A stretch of DNA of 64,000 nt from Arachis hypogaea (Eukaryota; Streptophyta; Magnoliopsida; Fabales; Fabaceae): NCBI RefSeq assembly GCF_003086295.3, contig NC_092051.1:8486810-8550809 (forward strand), written 5' to 3'. Below are positions 24,451-34,845 of the stretch, piece by piece. Below the pieces are notes generated by a model. That model had not been told where the DNA came from, did no database searches, and saw only the letters and a program-made list of their open reading frames with translations. Within the stretch, counting starts at the first letter, position 1. The number at the start of each line of letters is the position of its first letter. The position numbers and the translations under genes were made by a program.

Positions 24451-24588
24451 AATCTGTGGCGCGCGAATTAGAGCTTCATTTAAGAATTTATCATTGGTCA
24501 ATAGGTTGTTACATGTACAAAATAGGATTCGAATCTCGACACTTATTTAAGCGGACTAGTAAGCTAATCACTAGACCAACCCAACTTA
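24451..24588 (-). mobile_element. tRNA-derived SINE, inverted copy
   Basis: On the minus strand it reads GGTTGGTCTAGTGATTAGC (A-box region), then GTCGAGATTCGAATCC (B box), then TTAAATGAAGCTCTAATTCG, paralleling the SINE at 1051-1230. The copy has diverged and no clear target duplication was found. Confidence 0.65.
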
Positions 24589-25651
24589 GTTTCAGTAACG
24601 CAATTCTAAAGCTTTGAAAAACATCCATATATTATTGCATTTCCAAGATATATCATCATACGCTTTATACCAATGTTATGCCAAGAGAAGGACCATTTTA
24701 ATTTTTGCACATTCAAAGTCTCTAGACTTGAAAAAACTTGTGATGTTGAAAGGAAATTAAATAATGAGTTTGTGCCTGTAGCTTTCAAGCATTTGCTTGT
24801 TATAAACCTTTTTAAACTTTGGTCATTGAATCATGACTTTATATATTATGAGTGTAAGACTAAACCCTAATAACAAATTCATGTATCCATTACGTTTTGT
24901 GGGCATATGCATCAAAATGGGGCTGTGATGATCTAACTTATGATGATGATGTTATTGCAATAATACATTGAGTGTTCAACATCAAACAAAATTTTGTGAA
25001 TCTATGTGCATTATATTTATATACCTATCGATGTTTCCATGCTAAGTGTGTGGAGAGAGAAAATATTTTGGGGTCATCATTCATCACTCTCATCACGTTC
25101 ATGGCCTGATGAATAATCCAGAATAATTATTTCAACGCCTCAAATAATATATATTAGTAGGGCATATCAAATCTTTCATATTTGTCGATTAAGATGGTAC
25201 ATCTATATATGTATATGCTTATTATGATGAAAGAATATGGTTAAATATACTCGATTTTAATTACGTTATTAGCTTTATTTCTATTTTATTATTTTAAAAC
25301 CCATATTACAAGTTTACAACTATTATCTAATATTATTTTATCATTTGGATTTTATGTAAAAATTCAATTCTCTTAACATTAGTTATTCTATAAATCAAAC
25401 TATAATTTATAAAAGAGAATGATTATGTGGCATGACATGCATTATAGGTAGTAGTGTAAGCAAATTGGAAAGCATGTAGAGTGGTGAGTTTTCTAACCTG
25501 AAAATGACTTAGAGAAAACCGCTCTTGATAGCGATCACAAAAAGGCTCATTTATTTATAGGCTCTTGATTTATAACCATGACACAAATATATGTCCCCGC
25601 TAGCACTTGTACCTGTAAGGTGGCTACTTTTTAAGAAGATGCTTTGGTTGC

Positions 25652-26037
25652 CTTTGTTTACAGGAGCAGGACATTGAAATAGGAATAGAGAGACATAAAA
25701 TTGTGTTTGTTAGATAAGATATAGATAGAAAATATTGTGTTCAGAGATACTAAATTAATGTATTTTGTGTCTATTCTAACAGGAAAAAGACACAGAAATA
25801 TTAACAAAAAGACACAACTTATTTTCTATTTTTTCTTTCATTATTTTTGTTAGTTTTTTATAATTATATTTTTCTTCTCAAATTTTTTAAATAAAAAATA
25901 GAATAAATTAGATTTACATAATTTGTTCTACTTTATTATCGAACAGAATACAAAAACTCTAAATTTTGTGTCTCTGTCTTTTTTATGTCTTTTTTTTAGT
26001 GTCTTATCTTATCCTATTTTAAAAAACAAACGCAGCT
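25652..26037. mobile_element. foldback MITE with GYTGCSTTTGTTT ends
   Basis: The left end GGTTGCCTTTGTTTACAGGA and the right end, read inverted, AGCTGCGTTTGTTTTTTAAA begin matching arms that both continue through AAATAGGA and the AGACAYAAAA region. There is no coding capacity. The target duplication is too short or degenerate to call, so the superfamily is open. Confidence 0.5.
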
Positions 26038-26184
26038 TTTAATATCAAAATCATATTACAAATCGTTAAATAATTTAGTCAAATATTAATCAATTTAACG
26101 GTTTGCAATATTATTTTAACGTCTTTGTAAAAATAATTATTGTAACTTTATATACTAATTAATATAGGCATACAATCAATTTAT

Positions 26185-26300
26185 GATGAAATAATCAGTT
26201 CATTTATCTATTTATCAAAAAATTTGAATCTCGCTTTTTATATATAATAATTTATTAATTAATAATAAATCCTTAAATAAATTAAAGTTCAGATGGGCAA
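26185..26300 (+). mobile_element. degenerate SINE copy
   Basis: It has a B-box-like TTTGAATCTCGC followed by CCTTAAATAAATTAAAGTTC, in the order seen in the other SINE copies. The A box is degenerate. Confidence 0.45.
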
Positions 26301-26587
26301 CAATAAGTTCATTCTTAATTTATCAAACTGAAAAATAACTTCAAAAAGATAAAAAGATGGGCATACACTTGTTTTATATATATATATATAGTAAACACAC
26401 ACAATAAGCCTTAATTATAGTATGTGTAGGTGTAGGTAAGAAATTAACTTTGCTAGGAGTAGCATGACATTGCATTGTGATTGTAGTAGGAAATGAGCGT
26501 AGTTGTGTGCACATGCATATGATCAAAAGGTTCAAATAAGCTAAGGTATATCTTATCCTGCATAGGAATATAGACTTCACCTCCCAT

Positions 26588-26590
<3 letters not shown>

Positions 26591-26660
<70 letters not shown>
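26591..26660. repeat. (TA)n microsatellite
   Basis: A long uninterrupted AT dinucleotide run of about 35 units. Shorter TA runs lie at 26373-26391, 27198-27239 and 28983-29014. Confidence 0.95.
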
Positions 26661-26663
<3 letters not shown>

Positions 26664-26954
26664 TACTTCAATTATCAATAATCAATGTCAATCATATTGC
26701 ATCCTCCATGTATGCGCACTATGTATTGTTAAAGTTCGTCAAAGCATGCATGTGATGAAACATGTTTCAAATTCAGAATAATTGATCTAAACAAGTTTCT
26801 TATAACAACAATAGAATTTCATATCTCTAATTTATAGGTCTATTTAGGTTCTTCTATGCCCTACATTTTAATAAGTGCGTGGTGCATAACTTTATCCTTT
26901 TTTTTTACTTTATTTGTTTACGTGCGAAGTGCTCATTTTGATATCGTTCTTTTA

Positions 26955-27093
26955 GGTGAAAACTCAGGTGAAATCGACTTAATGTGAAGTTGATATCTGA
27001 GAGTTGTTAGATAAAAATTTAGTCATTTATCTAACGACTCTCAGATATCAACTTCACGTGAAGTTGACTGCAGCTTGCATCTGAGTTTCCACC
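26955..27093. mobile_element. Mutator-type foldback MITE
   Basis: The 139-bp element is almost entirely an inverted repeat: GGTGAAAACTCAGGTG ... GAAGTTGATATCTGAGAG on the left and its inverse on the right, ending GAGTTTCCACC. A perfect 9-bp target duplication, GTTCTTTTA, lies at 26946-26954 and 27094-27102, which places it in the Mutator superfamily. No coding sequence. Confidence 0.85.
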
Positions 27094-27195
27094 GTTCTTT
27101 TATCGATTATCAATATAATATACTGAAGACTTAGTCAGAAAGCCTTAACTCATAAGTCTACGAACTAAAGCACATTAGCAAATTTAATCAAAGTA

Positions 27196-27197
<2 letters not shown>

Positions 27198-27239
<42 letters not shown>
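27198..27239. repeat. (TA)n microsatellite
   Basis: A perfect TA dinucleotide run. Confidence 0.95.
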
Positions 27240-27242
<3 letters not shown>

Positions 27243-28619
27243 AAAATTAACATTCTCTTTTAAGAAGAAATAACCTTACATTTGTTAATGGGTACAGCAG
27301 TTGCCACAGACTTATTCATGTCTCCTCAAGCTTTAGTCCATTTTTCTAAAAGTTAAAACTAAACCTCAATAAAACATAATCATATTCGACCAAGAAAAAA
27401 AAATTTAAATGGGAGATTAAATTCTAATAAAAAGCATTCATATATATATTTATATATAAATTACATTGAAAAAAGAAAAACGGACACAAATCCCGTAGTA
27501 TAATTTATCCCTCCTAAGCCTTTGGTCGTCATCGAACTACAACCCTTATTTTTTAAGAAATTAACATTAAACCTTTCAAAAATATTATTTATATATTAAT
27601 TTACCAAATTAGCCATCATATATTATATCTGCATTCTTAGATATTATATTCGAACTTTACTACTACTGCTGCTAATGTAAAGAAATTGCATGTGCGGGAA
27701 AACTTTATATCTTCATCAATTATATACATTCAAATACAAAAATATTAAATACACACAAAAATTAATTATTAATTTTATCATTATATATTATACATAAATA
27801 TATATTATTTTATATTTTTAATATATATTATATATTTTAATATATATTTTATATAAATAATTAATTTTTAGTGCATAACTAATATAATTGATTAAACAAA
27901 ATAACGCATTGAAATTTTATGGACTATAATTGAACCTTTTTTTTTCTAAAGTTAGAAATAAGACCCAAATAAATTCAAGACTTTTAGAGATAAAAATAAA
28001 AAATTATGCTATTTGAGCTATACCTCGTTTGATAATCGAACTTTATTTCTAATATAATATGATTATTTTAACCAAAGTCACATTATTTTGAGGGTGTGGA
28101 AGGCAAACCCTAGCGAGAGAATGAAACATAGTGTGACTAATTAGAATTATAAATATACTTGGAGACAACAATGCAACTAGCTTAGCTAGCTAATACCCTA
28201 ATAGTTTCAATTTGATGATCATATATATATATATATCGCCAATAATAATGGTTGAGAGTGCATATATATGTCGCCAATGGCAATAATAACATGAAAAGAC
28301 TACTTAAAAAGAGTTGAGAAAGCATGCAAAGAAATTACCCCACCTCAAAACCCTTATTAACAAAAGACAATGCTAGCTTCAAGATTATTATTATTAGTGC
28401 GCTGTCCCCTTTCGCTATAAAAACATGCCTTATCTATCTATTTCTAAAGTCTTCAATAACAAATTCAACTGCATGCCGCACATAACAAACACTGCAAAAA
28501 GGGCCTCTAACCTAACTATGAACTAGACATGATATGGCAAAAAAAAAGTAGCCTTATCTTTGTCATGAATCAATTTCATAAATAGAGAGTGTGTGTGTTT
28601 ATAGTGACTATTATTATAA

Positions 28620-28791
28620 GGCCAATTTTATGGTGTCTATCAATTGTTGTCTAACTTTGGACTAACTTATTTTTTGTGGTAAGTTTTGAATTTTTAAAAA
28701 TAATTTATTTTTATATATTTTAAATTAAATATTATTTTTTAACCTTTTTTTAATAAATATGCACCACTTTTTAGACACCATAGCATTCACC
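28620..28791. mobile_element. short Mutator-type MITE
   Basis: The 172-bp element has ends GGCCAATTTTATGGTGTCTA and, inverted, GGTGAATGCTATGGTGTCTA. A perfect 9-bp duplication, TTATTATAA, flanks it at 28611-28619 and 28792-28800. The interior is AT-rich and non-coding. The AT-rich duplication is low in complexity, which is the main caution. Confidence 0.7.
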
Positions 28792-28981
28792 TTATTATAA
28801 TAACTATAGTGACTATACAATATTAATAACATTTAAAAAATATTGTTAAAATTAAAATGATCTTTTTTTATAATTTTACAACATATTTTATATTTATTTT
28901 TAAAATTAAAAAATATTTTTTAAGTATTGATAAAATTGTATAATCATCATATTCACAGTAATGATAGTCATCATAGCATTG

Positions 28982-28982
<1 letters not shown>

Positions 28983-29014
<32 letters not shown>
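28983..29014. repeat. (TA)n microsatellite
   Basis: A TA dinucleotide run of about 15 units. Confidence 0.95.
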
Positions 29015-29019
<5 letters not shown>

Positions 29020-29730
29020 TGAGTACAAGTTTAACAACTCATAATTTTTTTTATCAATTTTATTGAAGATATACTATCAATCTTAGTCAAATTTTTTTAA
29101 AAGTTTTTTTAATTGGTGTCCTAAAGGTATAGGTTAAAAACAACATAAAAAATTATTTTATTAAATTTATTAAATTTTTTTATATTTTTAATATATTGAA
29201 TACATACATTAAAACCTTAAAAAATTTTTATTATTGTATGTTTAAAATGTGTTCTTAGAAGACAAATTAGCTAAATTTATTTTTTAAATATAAATATTAA
29301 ATTTCTATATATAAAAAAGCTCAAATTTTAAAATTAAGTGCAGAGAAATTCTAATATTATTTTACCTATCACCTCACTAAAATTTAAATTATTTCAGAGA
29401 AACACTTAGAAAGATTTGATTTCTCCAGCCTCTTAAGACTATAGATTTTAGAAGTATGAAGCACTTGATAGAGGGTCATGATTCATGAACCGAATAAAAG
29501 GTCAGATGTGTACGTGGCAAAGGCCCAATCTAACTGACAATGTGGTCCATGGTTTCTACCTTTGGAAGCGCACACATAACATGGAGGTGACAGGTGATAG
29601 TTCATAGTTCATAGTTCACGGTTCACGCCCATTGTGGGATCCTAGGCATTAACCTTTTATTTCTTCTCTCCCCAATACTTCAGGGGCACATTTTTTTTTA
29701 TGTTATTATCCCCTAATTTTGCTGATAAAA

Positions 29731-29815
29731 ATTAATCACGAATTTGAATTAAATTTAAGAATTTATCATTAAATAAGTTGCTGTATGTATAATATGAAAT
29801 TTACATTTTTAAATT
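29731..29815 (-). mobile_element. SINE fragment, inverted
   Basis: GAATTTATCATTAAATAAGT followed by TGCTGTATGTATAATATG parallels the middle of the SINE at 24451-24588 (GAATTTATCATTGGTCAATA, then TTACATGTACAAAATAGG) in the same orientation. It is diverged and lacks a clear B box. Confidence 0.5.
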
Positions 29816-29852
29816 GATTTGGGACACAGTTTTTATTGGTTAAAATTGTAGG

Positions 29853-29910
<58 letters not shown>
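29853..29910. repeat. (TTA)n microsatellite, split by MULE insertion
   Basis: About 19 ATT units end at the left terminus of the MULE. A short TTATTATTATT run continues at 55005, on the other side of the whole 25-kb nested block. Confidence 0.9.
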
Positions 29911-30075
29911 GAGATAAGTATTGTTTTGGTCTCTAACGTTGAGGATCAGAATCGAAATCGTCCCTAATTTAATTTTTTTATTTACAATCGTCCTTAATAT
30001 TACATTTCCATTTAACATCGTCCTTTCTATTTTTTTCGGACATAAATGCTTTTTTCATCGTTACGAATAGTTATT
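29911..30075 (+). repeat. left terminal inverted repeat of MULE
   Basis: It starts GAGATAAGTATTG and pairs, inverted, with 54837-55004. The inner limit is approximate because the right arm was interrupted by the Tekay insertion. Confidence 0.8.
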
Positions 30076-30224
30076 ACAACAGACAAGCATAATAAAAATA
30101 TGTTTAATATAAAAAAAGGAAAAGCATTATAAATATATATGTAATGGAAAAAAAAGGGTAAAGTGGTTTCAATCTCCTACTGTTGCAGATTCTACCATCG
30201 TCAACCTCGTGGAGGGAGAACGCC

Positions 30225-30612
30225 ATGGCTGTCCAAAGCTCAATCTCGTCTAGAAGCAAATCTTCCTCGCATGGTAGGTTGCTACTTTGTTCCTATGGTG
30301 AGAGGCCGATGTTGCGAACCTCGGAGACCAAGGAGAACCCTGGTTGCAGATTCTGGGACTGTGTTTACTATGAGGTTTGTTTTTTTCTTTTCTTTTGAAT
30401 TGAGTTGTTTGGGTGATGGATTGGAGAGTGAACACGGTGATAATGTGTAGGTGCATCAAGGCTGCAACTTCTTTCGTTGGACAGATCCAGAGACAGAGGT
30501 GGAACACTCAGAAATTGCAAGAATAAGGAGGAAGGTTTTCTCGCTGAAATCAAGAACGAAAGCGGCAGAGTGGAAGCTAATGGTCGTTGCTGTGTTAGAG
30601 TTTTTTGGATAG
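30225..30612 (+). CDS. GRF-type zinc-finger protein, two exons, carried by MULE
   Basis: Exon 1 (30225-30374, 50 codons) starts MAVQSSISSRSKSSSHGR and includes GERPMLRTSETKENPG and FWDCVYYE. Intron 30375-30450 (76 nt) has GT...GTGTAG ends in phase 0. Exon 2 (30451-30612) starts VHQGCNFFRWTDPE and ends at TAG 30610. The product is 103 residues with no internal stop. The arrangement ERP.LRTS.TKENPG..F..C ... GCNFFRW is the GRF zinc-finger signature, a nucleic-acid-binding fold. One usual ligand is missing: CSYG stands where CxCG is expected. A helical C-terminus (IARIRRKVFSLKSRTKAAEWK) follows. It lies just inside the left inverted repeat, opposite in orientation to the transposase. The role is unknown; it is often found near MULEs in legumes (recalled, not checked). 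Confidence 0.75.
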
Positions 30613-31226
30613 GTTAGGTTTCTGTATTTGCTGCTGTAGAATTTTTCTATGGTAAGGCCACAGTGTGTAATTCCATTGAACCTGGTATGAAAAAGGTGTA
30701 GGAGTAAGATGTTGTTATTGTTGTAGGTAAATTGTGCTAGGATTTATTTATTAGGTGAGTTTCCTGAATCTGTTCTATTGAAATAGTTTTCAACATGTAT
30801 GAATAACAATTATGTAAGCATGGTTGATTCTTAAAATGTGAGTAGAATTTTTGGTTGGCAAATACCTGATTTTCATTACTGAATAATTCCATAACAATAT
30901 CATAAACATGAAACAAAGACAAGCTTAACTCAACATGGTAAATGTCATAATAACATACATAATAAACAGTGTTTCACACCCAGAGTTAATCCCAAAAGGG
31001 TTGGCTGGTCCAAGCTAGTAATTAAGTACAACACTCATATGCTCATAGGCAAAATATCACCAACAAAAAGTAGCTAACAAGTCACACTGACAGTACCAGA
31101 AACTTAACACAAACAAAACTCAAAATAAGCCAACATGCATCATATACAATCATGACAATACGGTGCTAAGTTTTCCATTTTCCTAAAGCAATCCCCATTT
31201 TTTTGGAGGCAACTTTGCCATTAACT
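30613..31226. other. non-coding interval between MULE genes
   Basis: This is the spacer between the converging GRF gene and transposase gene. It is moderately AT-rich, with no motif recognised. It presumably holds the 3' untranslated regions of both genes. Confidence 0.5.
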
Positions 31227-34200
31227 TCAGTTTTTTGGAGAAATGTGAGGTGCTCCAGAAAGCCTAGCAGAAAAGAGGCCAACAAGTTGGCTTGAAGATG
31301 TGGCAAGGGTTGGCTGAGATGAAGGAAGAGTTCTGGTGGTTAGCTGTGATGAGGATGAAGGAGGTGCTAAACTTGTTGGGCTGGCAAGCTTCTTGGGTTG
31401 TGGATCATGTTGGGTTGAACAGTTGGGTTTAGTGGTTCTCTTGGGCCTGCCTCTAGGCCTTTTTGGCTGTGCTGCATTGTTGGATTGGGCTGAAGATGGT
31501 GGCTATGTTGCTGAAGCAACTTTTCTCTTGACAGCTAGTTTAGGAATGGGCTAGGAAGAGGCAGTCTTCCTTCCTCCCTTGGCAGTTAGAGGCTGTGATT
31601 TGGTGCTTTCCTTCTGCTATTTACCTTTGTTCTTTGAATGTTGGGCCACATAAACAATTGCAATTTACCACAACAATATTATGCTTAAGACAGACCAATA
31701 ACTAGCAGGAAGAAAAATAAAAAATCATACCAAATTCTCAATAGGTTTAGGGCATCTGCTTTTGTTGTGTCCAACAGATCCACATATAGAGCACCTTTGT
31801 TTCTTCCCCTTCCTTGACAAGTGAGTGCGGCTGCTCTGTTCTTCATCTCCAGCAGCTGATCTCCTCTTTTTCACTGGCCTGCGACTAGGCCTTCTATAGG
31901 GGGGTGGCATAACATCAGGATGTGCTGTTCTCTCCCAAAGATCTGGTCCGTTCAAGGGGTGTATGACTGACTCATAGCACCTCGAGTACGCTTCTTTCTT
32001 ATAACAGCCATCCACAAAAGGTTCCAATTCAAGCCCCTTGAATTTGATACAACTAATAGCATGGACACAAGGTATGCCACTCATCTGCCACATTCTACAT
32101 GAACATTCTTGAGTGCCTAAGTCAACAGCAAACTTGTCTAAACCGTTAACAACCTCATTTCTAAGCTGAAGACCAGTATGACTGCCACTCCCCAACTGAC
32201 CTAGACCTCTTCTCCAACCTGATTCTAATCTTAGGTAAGATTGTCCCTGAATAATTCTGTGCAAGTTTCCTATTTTCTGCCCACCTAGTCATTAGTTTAA
32301 CCCTGATCTCCTCTAACATCGTAACTATAGGCTTCTCTCTAGCATCAACTATGGCAGAATTAAAGCTCTCAGGCATGTTGTTAACCAGTGTATCTATTTT
32401 AGAGTTATAGGTGAACCTAGATCTAGACCAATACCTAGGAGGGATAGTATTTAGGTACCAAAAAGCTTCCTGATTCACAACTATCAGTTCGGCCATATAC
32501 CTCTCCCAATCCTTCTAATGAGTCGCTTAGCACACTTCCACATCAGTTGCTTCAATTGTAACCCTGGAAACCTTTTCCTGAAGTTGCTGTATAAGTGTCT
32601 CACACAGAAGCGATTGTCCACTCCTGGTATAACATCGTCGTATGCTGGCAACAAACCCTGCACTCATGAAATCAACGAGCATATAGTTAGGGAGACTTGA
32701 GTTGCAATAATTCACAATGTAAATGAAGTGAAGTTTGCTTACTTTCTGTTGGTCAGACATGAAGGTGGATCTTCCCATCTTCTCAAGCCCAATATCAGAT
32801 GCAAGATGAGTTAGAAACCAAGTCCATGAGTCCTTGGTCTCGGCCTCTACAACCGCATATGCAATGGGAAGTATTTGATCATTCGGATCCCAACCAATTG
32901 CAGTGAGTAATTGTCCTCCCTAGGGTGTCTTCAAAAAGCAACCATTTACACCAATGAAGGACCTGCAATGCTGGAAGCTCTGCTTGCATGCTTCCAAGCA
33001 CACGTAGATCCTCTGGAAGATGCAGTAATTGGTCATGGATGAGGCTGGTGCTTCATTATCAAGATCTGGGGACCTCTGCACTTGTATGTGAACAGAGGAG
33101 CCTGGATTTGCCCTCAAGAGCTCCTGTCCATAGTCATAAATTCTCTTATACTACTCTCGAAAGGTTCCCTTAATTTCATCCAGTTCAATCTGCTTAGTCT
33201 TACTTGCCAATGACTTAGTGACAGTCAAGTTCCACTTTTTTTGTGCCTTTGAAACCAACTCCCTTATCTTCACCTTGGGATTTGCTTCAACCTTCTTCTT
33301 AAACACCTTGTCGATCCATTTCGAGTGTAAAATCCCCACCCTATGTGCTTGTGTATATGTGTGAGTCAAATTCATGCTGCGGAGCTGCCAAGTATCCTCA
33401 TCTCCGATTTTTGCAGCATACAACCAAAAAGGACAATCTCCCGAACACACAACCCTAACCCTCTTCAGATCACACTTCCTAAACCTGATTGCCCTTGCGG
33501 TATGCACAGCATAAGCAGTCACAGTGTCCTTGAACTCCTCCCGAGATGCATACACTGTGCCAACTTCCCACTTGTATTGATTTATATCTTTTTGTGCCTT
33601 GTGAACTGGATACCTCACTCCCTGATGCTCTGAGCCCCAATCTCGTGGTCCAAATCCAAGTCATCACTGTTTCCTCCCTCATCATTTTCAAAGTCCTCAT
33701 TTGCTACACCCTTCTTTTTCACAGCCCTGCGTTTTTTATTCATGACATTCACATCTTGAAACCCACTTACATCAGGATCAAGCTCATCATCACTGTCGAT
33801 AAAGTGCAAATCATATTCACTGTCGTCCTCTTCTCCAGATGGTTTATACTCTGAATCGAGACTGTCACTGTCACTAGAATTACCACACTCAACTTCCTGA
33901 TTAACTTCATTGTCCCTCTGCTTTGCCCCAGAATCAGCAGGACCTGGTTCAGATTGGTTTCACCCCTCCTCTACTCCACCATACACAACCAGATCTTGCC
34001 CCTCACTTATGTCAACCATCCCATCTTTCTCCCCAACATCAATGTAGCCAGCAGCAGGAAACACGTCTTCCTCCTCAACCTTGTAGACAACATACAACTC
34101 TACATAGTCTCTCAACTCTGCTATTTTACACATGACAATGGAATCCGCATCACTTTTAAACAACTTCAAATTTTTCTCCATGTCTTCATGTGTCGAATCC

Positions 34201-34391
34201 TTGAACCACAATGATGGGATATTCTCCTCCACGTAACCAAAGTGCTTTAGCTCCACATAAGCTTCAAATACGGACCACCGATCACCATCAATCTCTTCTA
34301 TCACTGTTGTTTCTCCTCCCACATACTGTAATGGACCGTTCTAATAAGTAAACCATCCTCCATGGTAGACTTTCACTTTAAAATAACCCAT
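31227..34391 (-). pseudogene. mudrA-type MULE transposase, decayed
   Basis: The start chosen is ATG 34391 (MGYFKVKVYHGGWF); a TAG follows at 34341. The N-terminal domain continues GGETTVIEEIDGDRWSVFE and VELKHFGYVEE. After an acidic stretch, the MuDR-type N domain is at 33151-33618 (RFRKCDLKRVRVVCSGDCPF). The MULE core at about 32500-32990 reads FIGVNGCFLKT, with Asn at the first catalytic Asp, and the second Asp region TFMSDQQK. The SWIM zinc finger is at about 32080-32130 (CSCRMWQMSGIPCVHA) and a CCHC knuckle is at 31745-31780 (CSICGSVGHNKSRC). A last exon-like part (31227-31620) has an AT-hook-like RPRGRPKR and a Ser/Pro-rich tail. Several stops and a frameshift near 32200 disable it. The full protein would bind the inverted repeats and catalyse cut-and-paste transposition. 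Confidence 0.85.
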
Positions 34392-34845
34392 TGTCTTCTC
34401 CAACACCCTGAGTAAATTACTATCAGAACATTACAACAACAGAAAACAAAATTAAAAAGACGAATCACACAGACCTCCGTATTTCACAGTGATGCTAATC
34501 CCTAGTCTCAACACACATTGCCTCTTTTCAACCATCAACAGACTACCAAGACCTAAACCTTCTAACCCAAAACTAACCACTACGAGGAGAGCTACCATAG
34601 TCAAAGGAAGGAGGAAAATCATACCTACGCAAACCCTGTTAGTACTGCCTGACCGACTGTTCATGTCCCTTCCTTCCAGTTGTTCGAACTTGCCTGCTCT
34701 CTTCAGTCCAACAACAGCTTCCGTCCTATCCGATTCTGGGTTAGGGCACACTGCAATCGGTTTGGTTTACGAGCGTTGTGATTAATGTTGTGCTTAACGT
34801 TCAGGGTTTTCATCGAATTGAAGCCATCAAGTGTTTCGCGCGTAA
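34392..34845 (-). other. MULE region upstream of transposase
   Basis: Leader sequence lies between the transposase start and the Tekay insertion point. A 99-codon open frame on the minus strand (34452-34751) has no recognised motif and is probably untranslated leader or chance. Confidence 0.4.

Larger units (their letters stand above)
22437..29910. other. AT-rich spacer with small repeats
   Basis: There is no convincing gene in these 7.5 kb. The longest frames are short, in AT-rich DNA, and lack recognisable motifs. The stretch holds SINE copies, four foldback elements and several dinucleotide/trinucleotide/tetranucleotide runs, each listed separately. It may include promoter or intergenic sequence of genes outside the window, but nothing shows it. 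Confidence 0.6.

Noticed and set aside
30250..30507. Minus-strand frames over the GRF gene
   Set aside because: Shadows of the plus-strand exons, which have the domain signature and clean splice sites.
34452..34785. About 99-codon frames on both strands upstream of the MULE transposase
   Set aside because: Open on both strands, no motif; more likely leader sequence.
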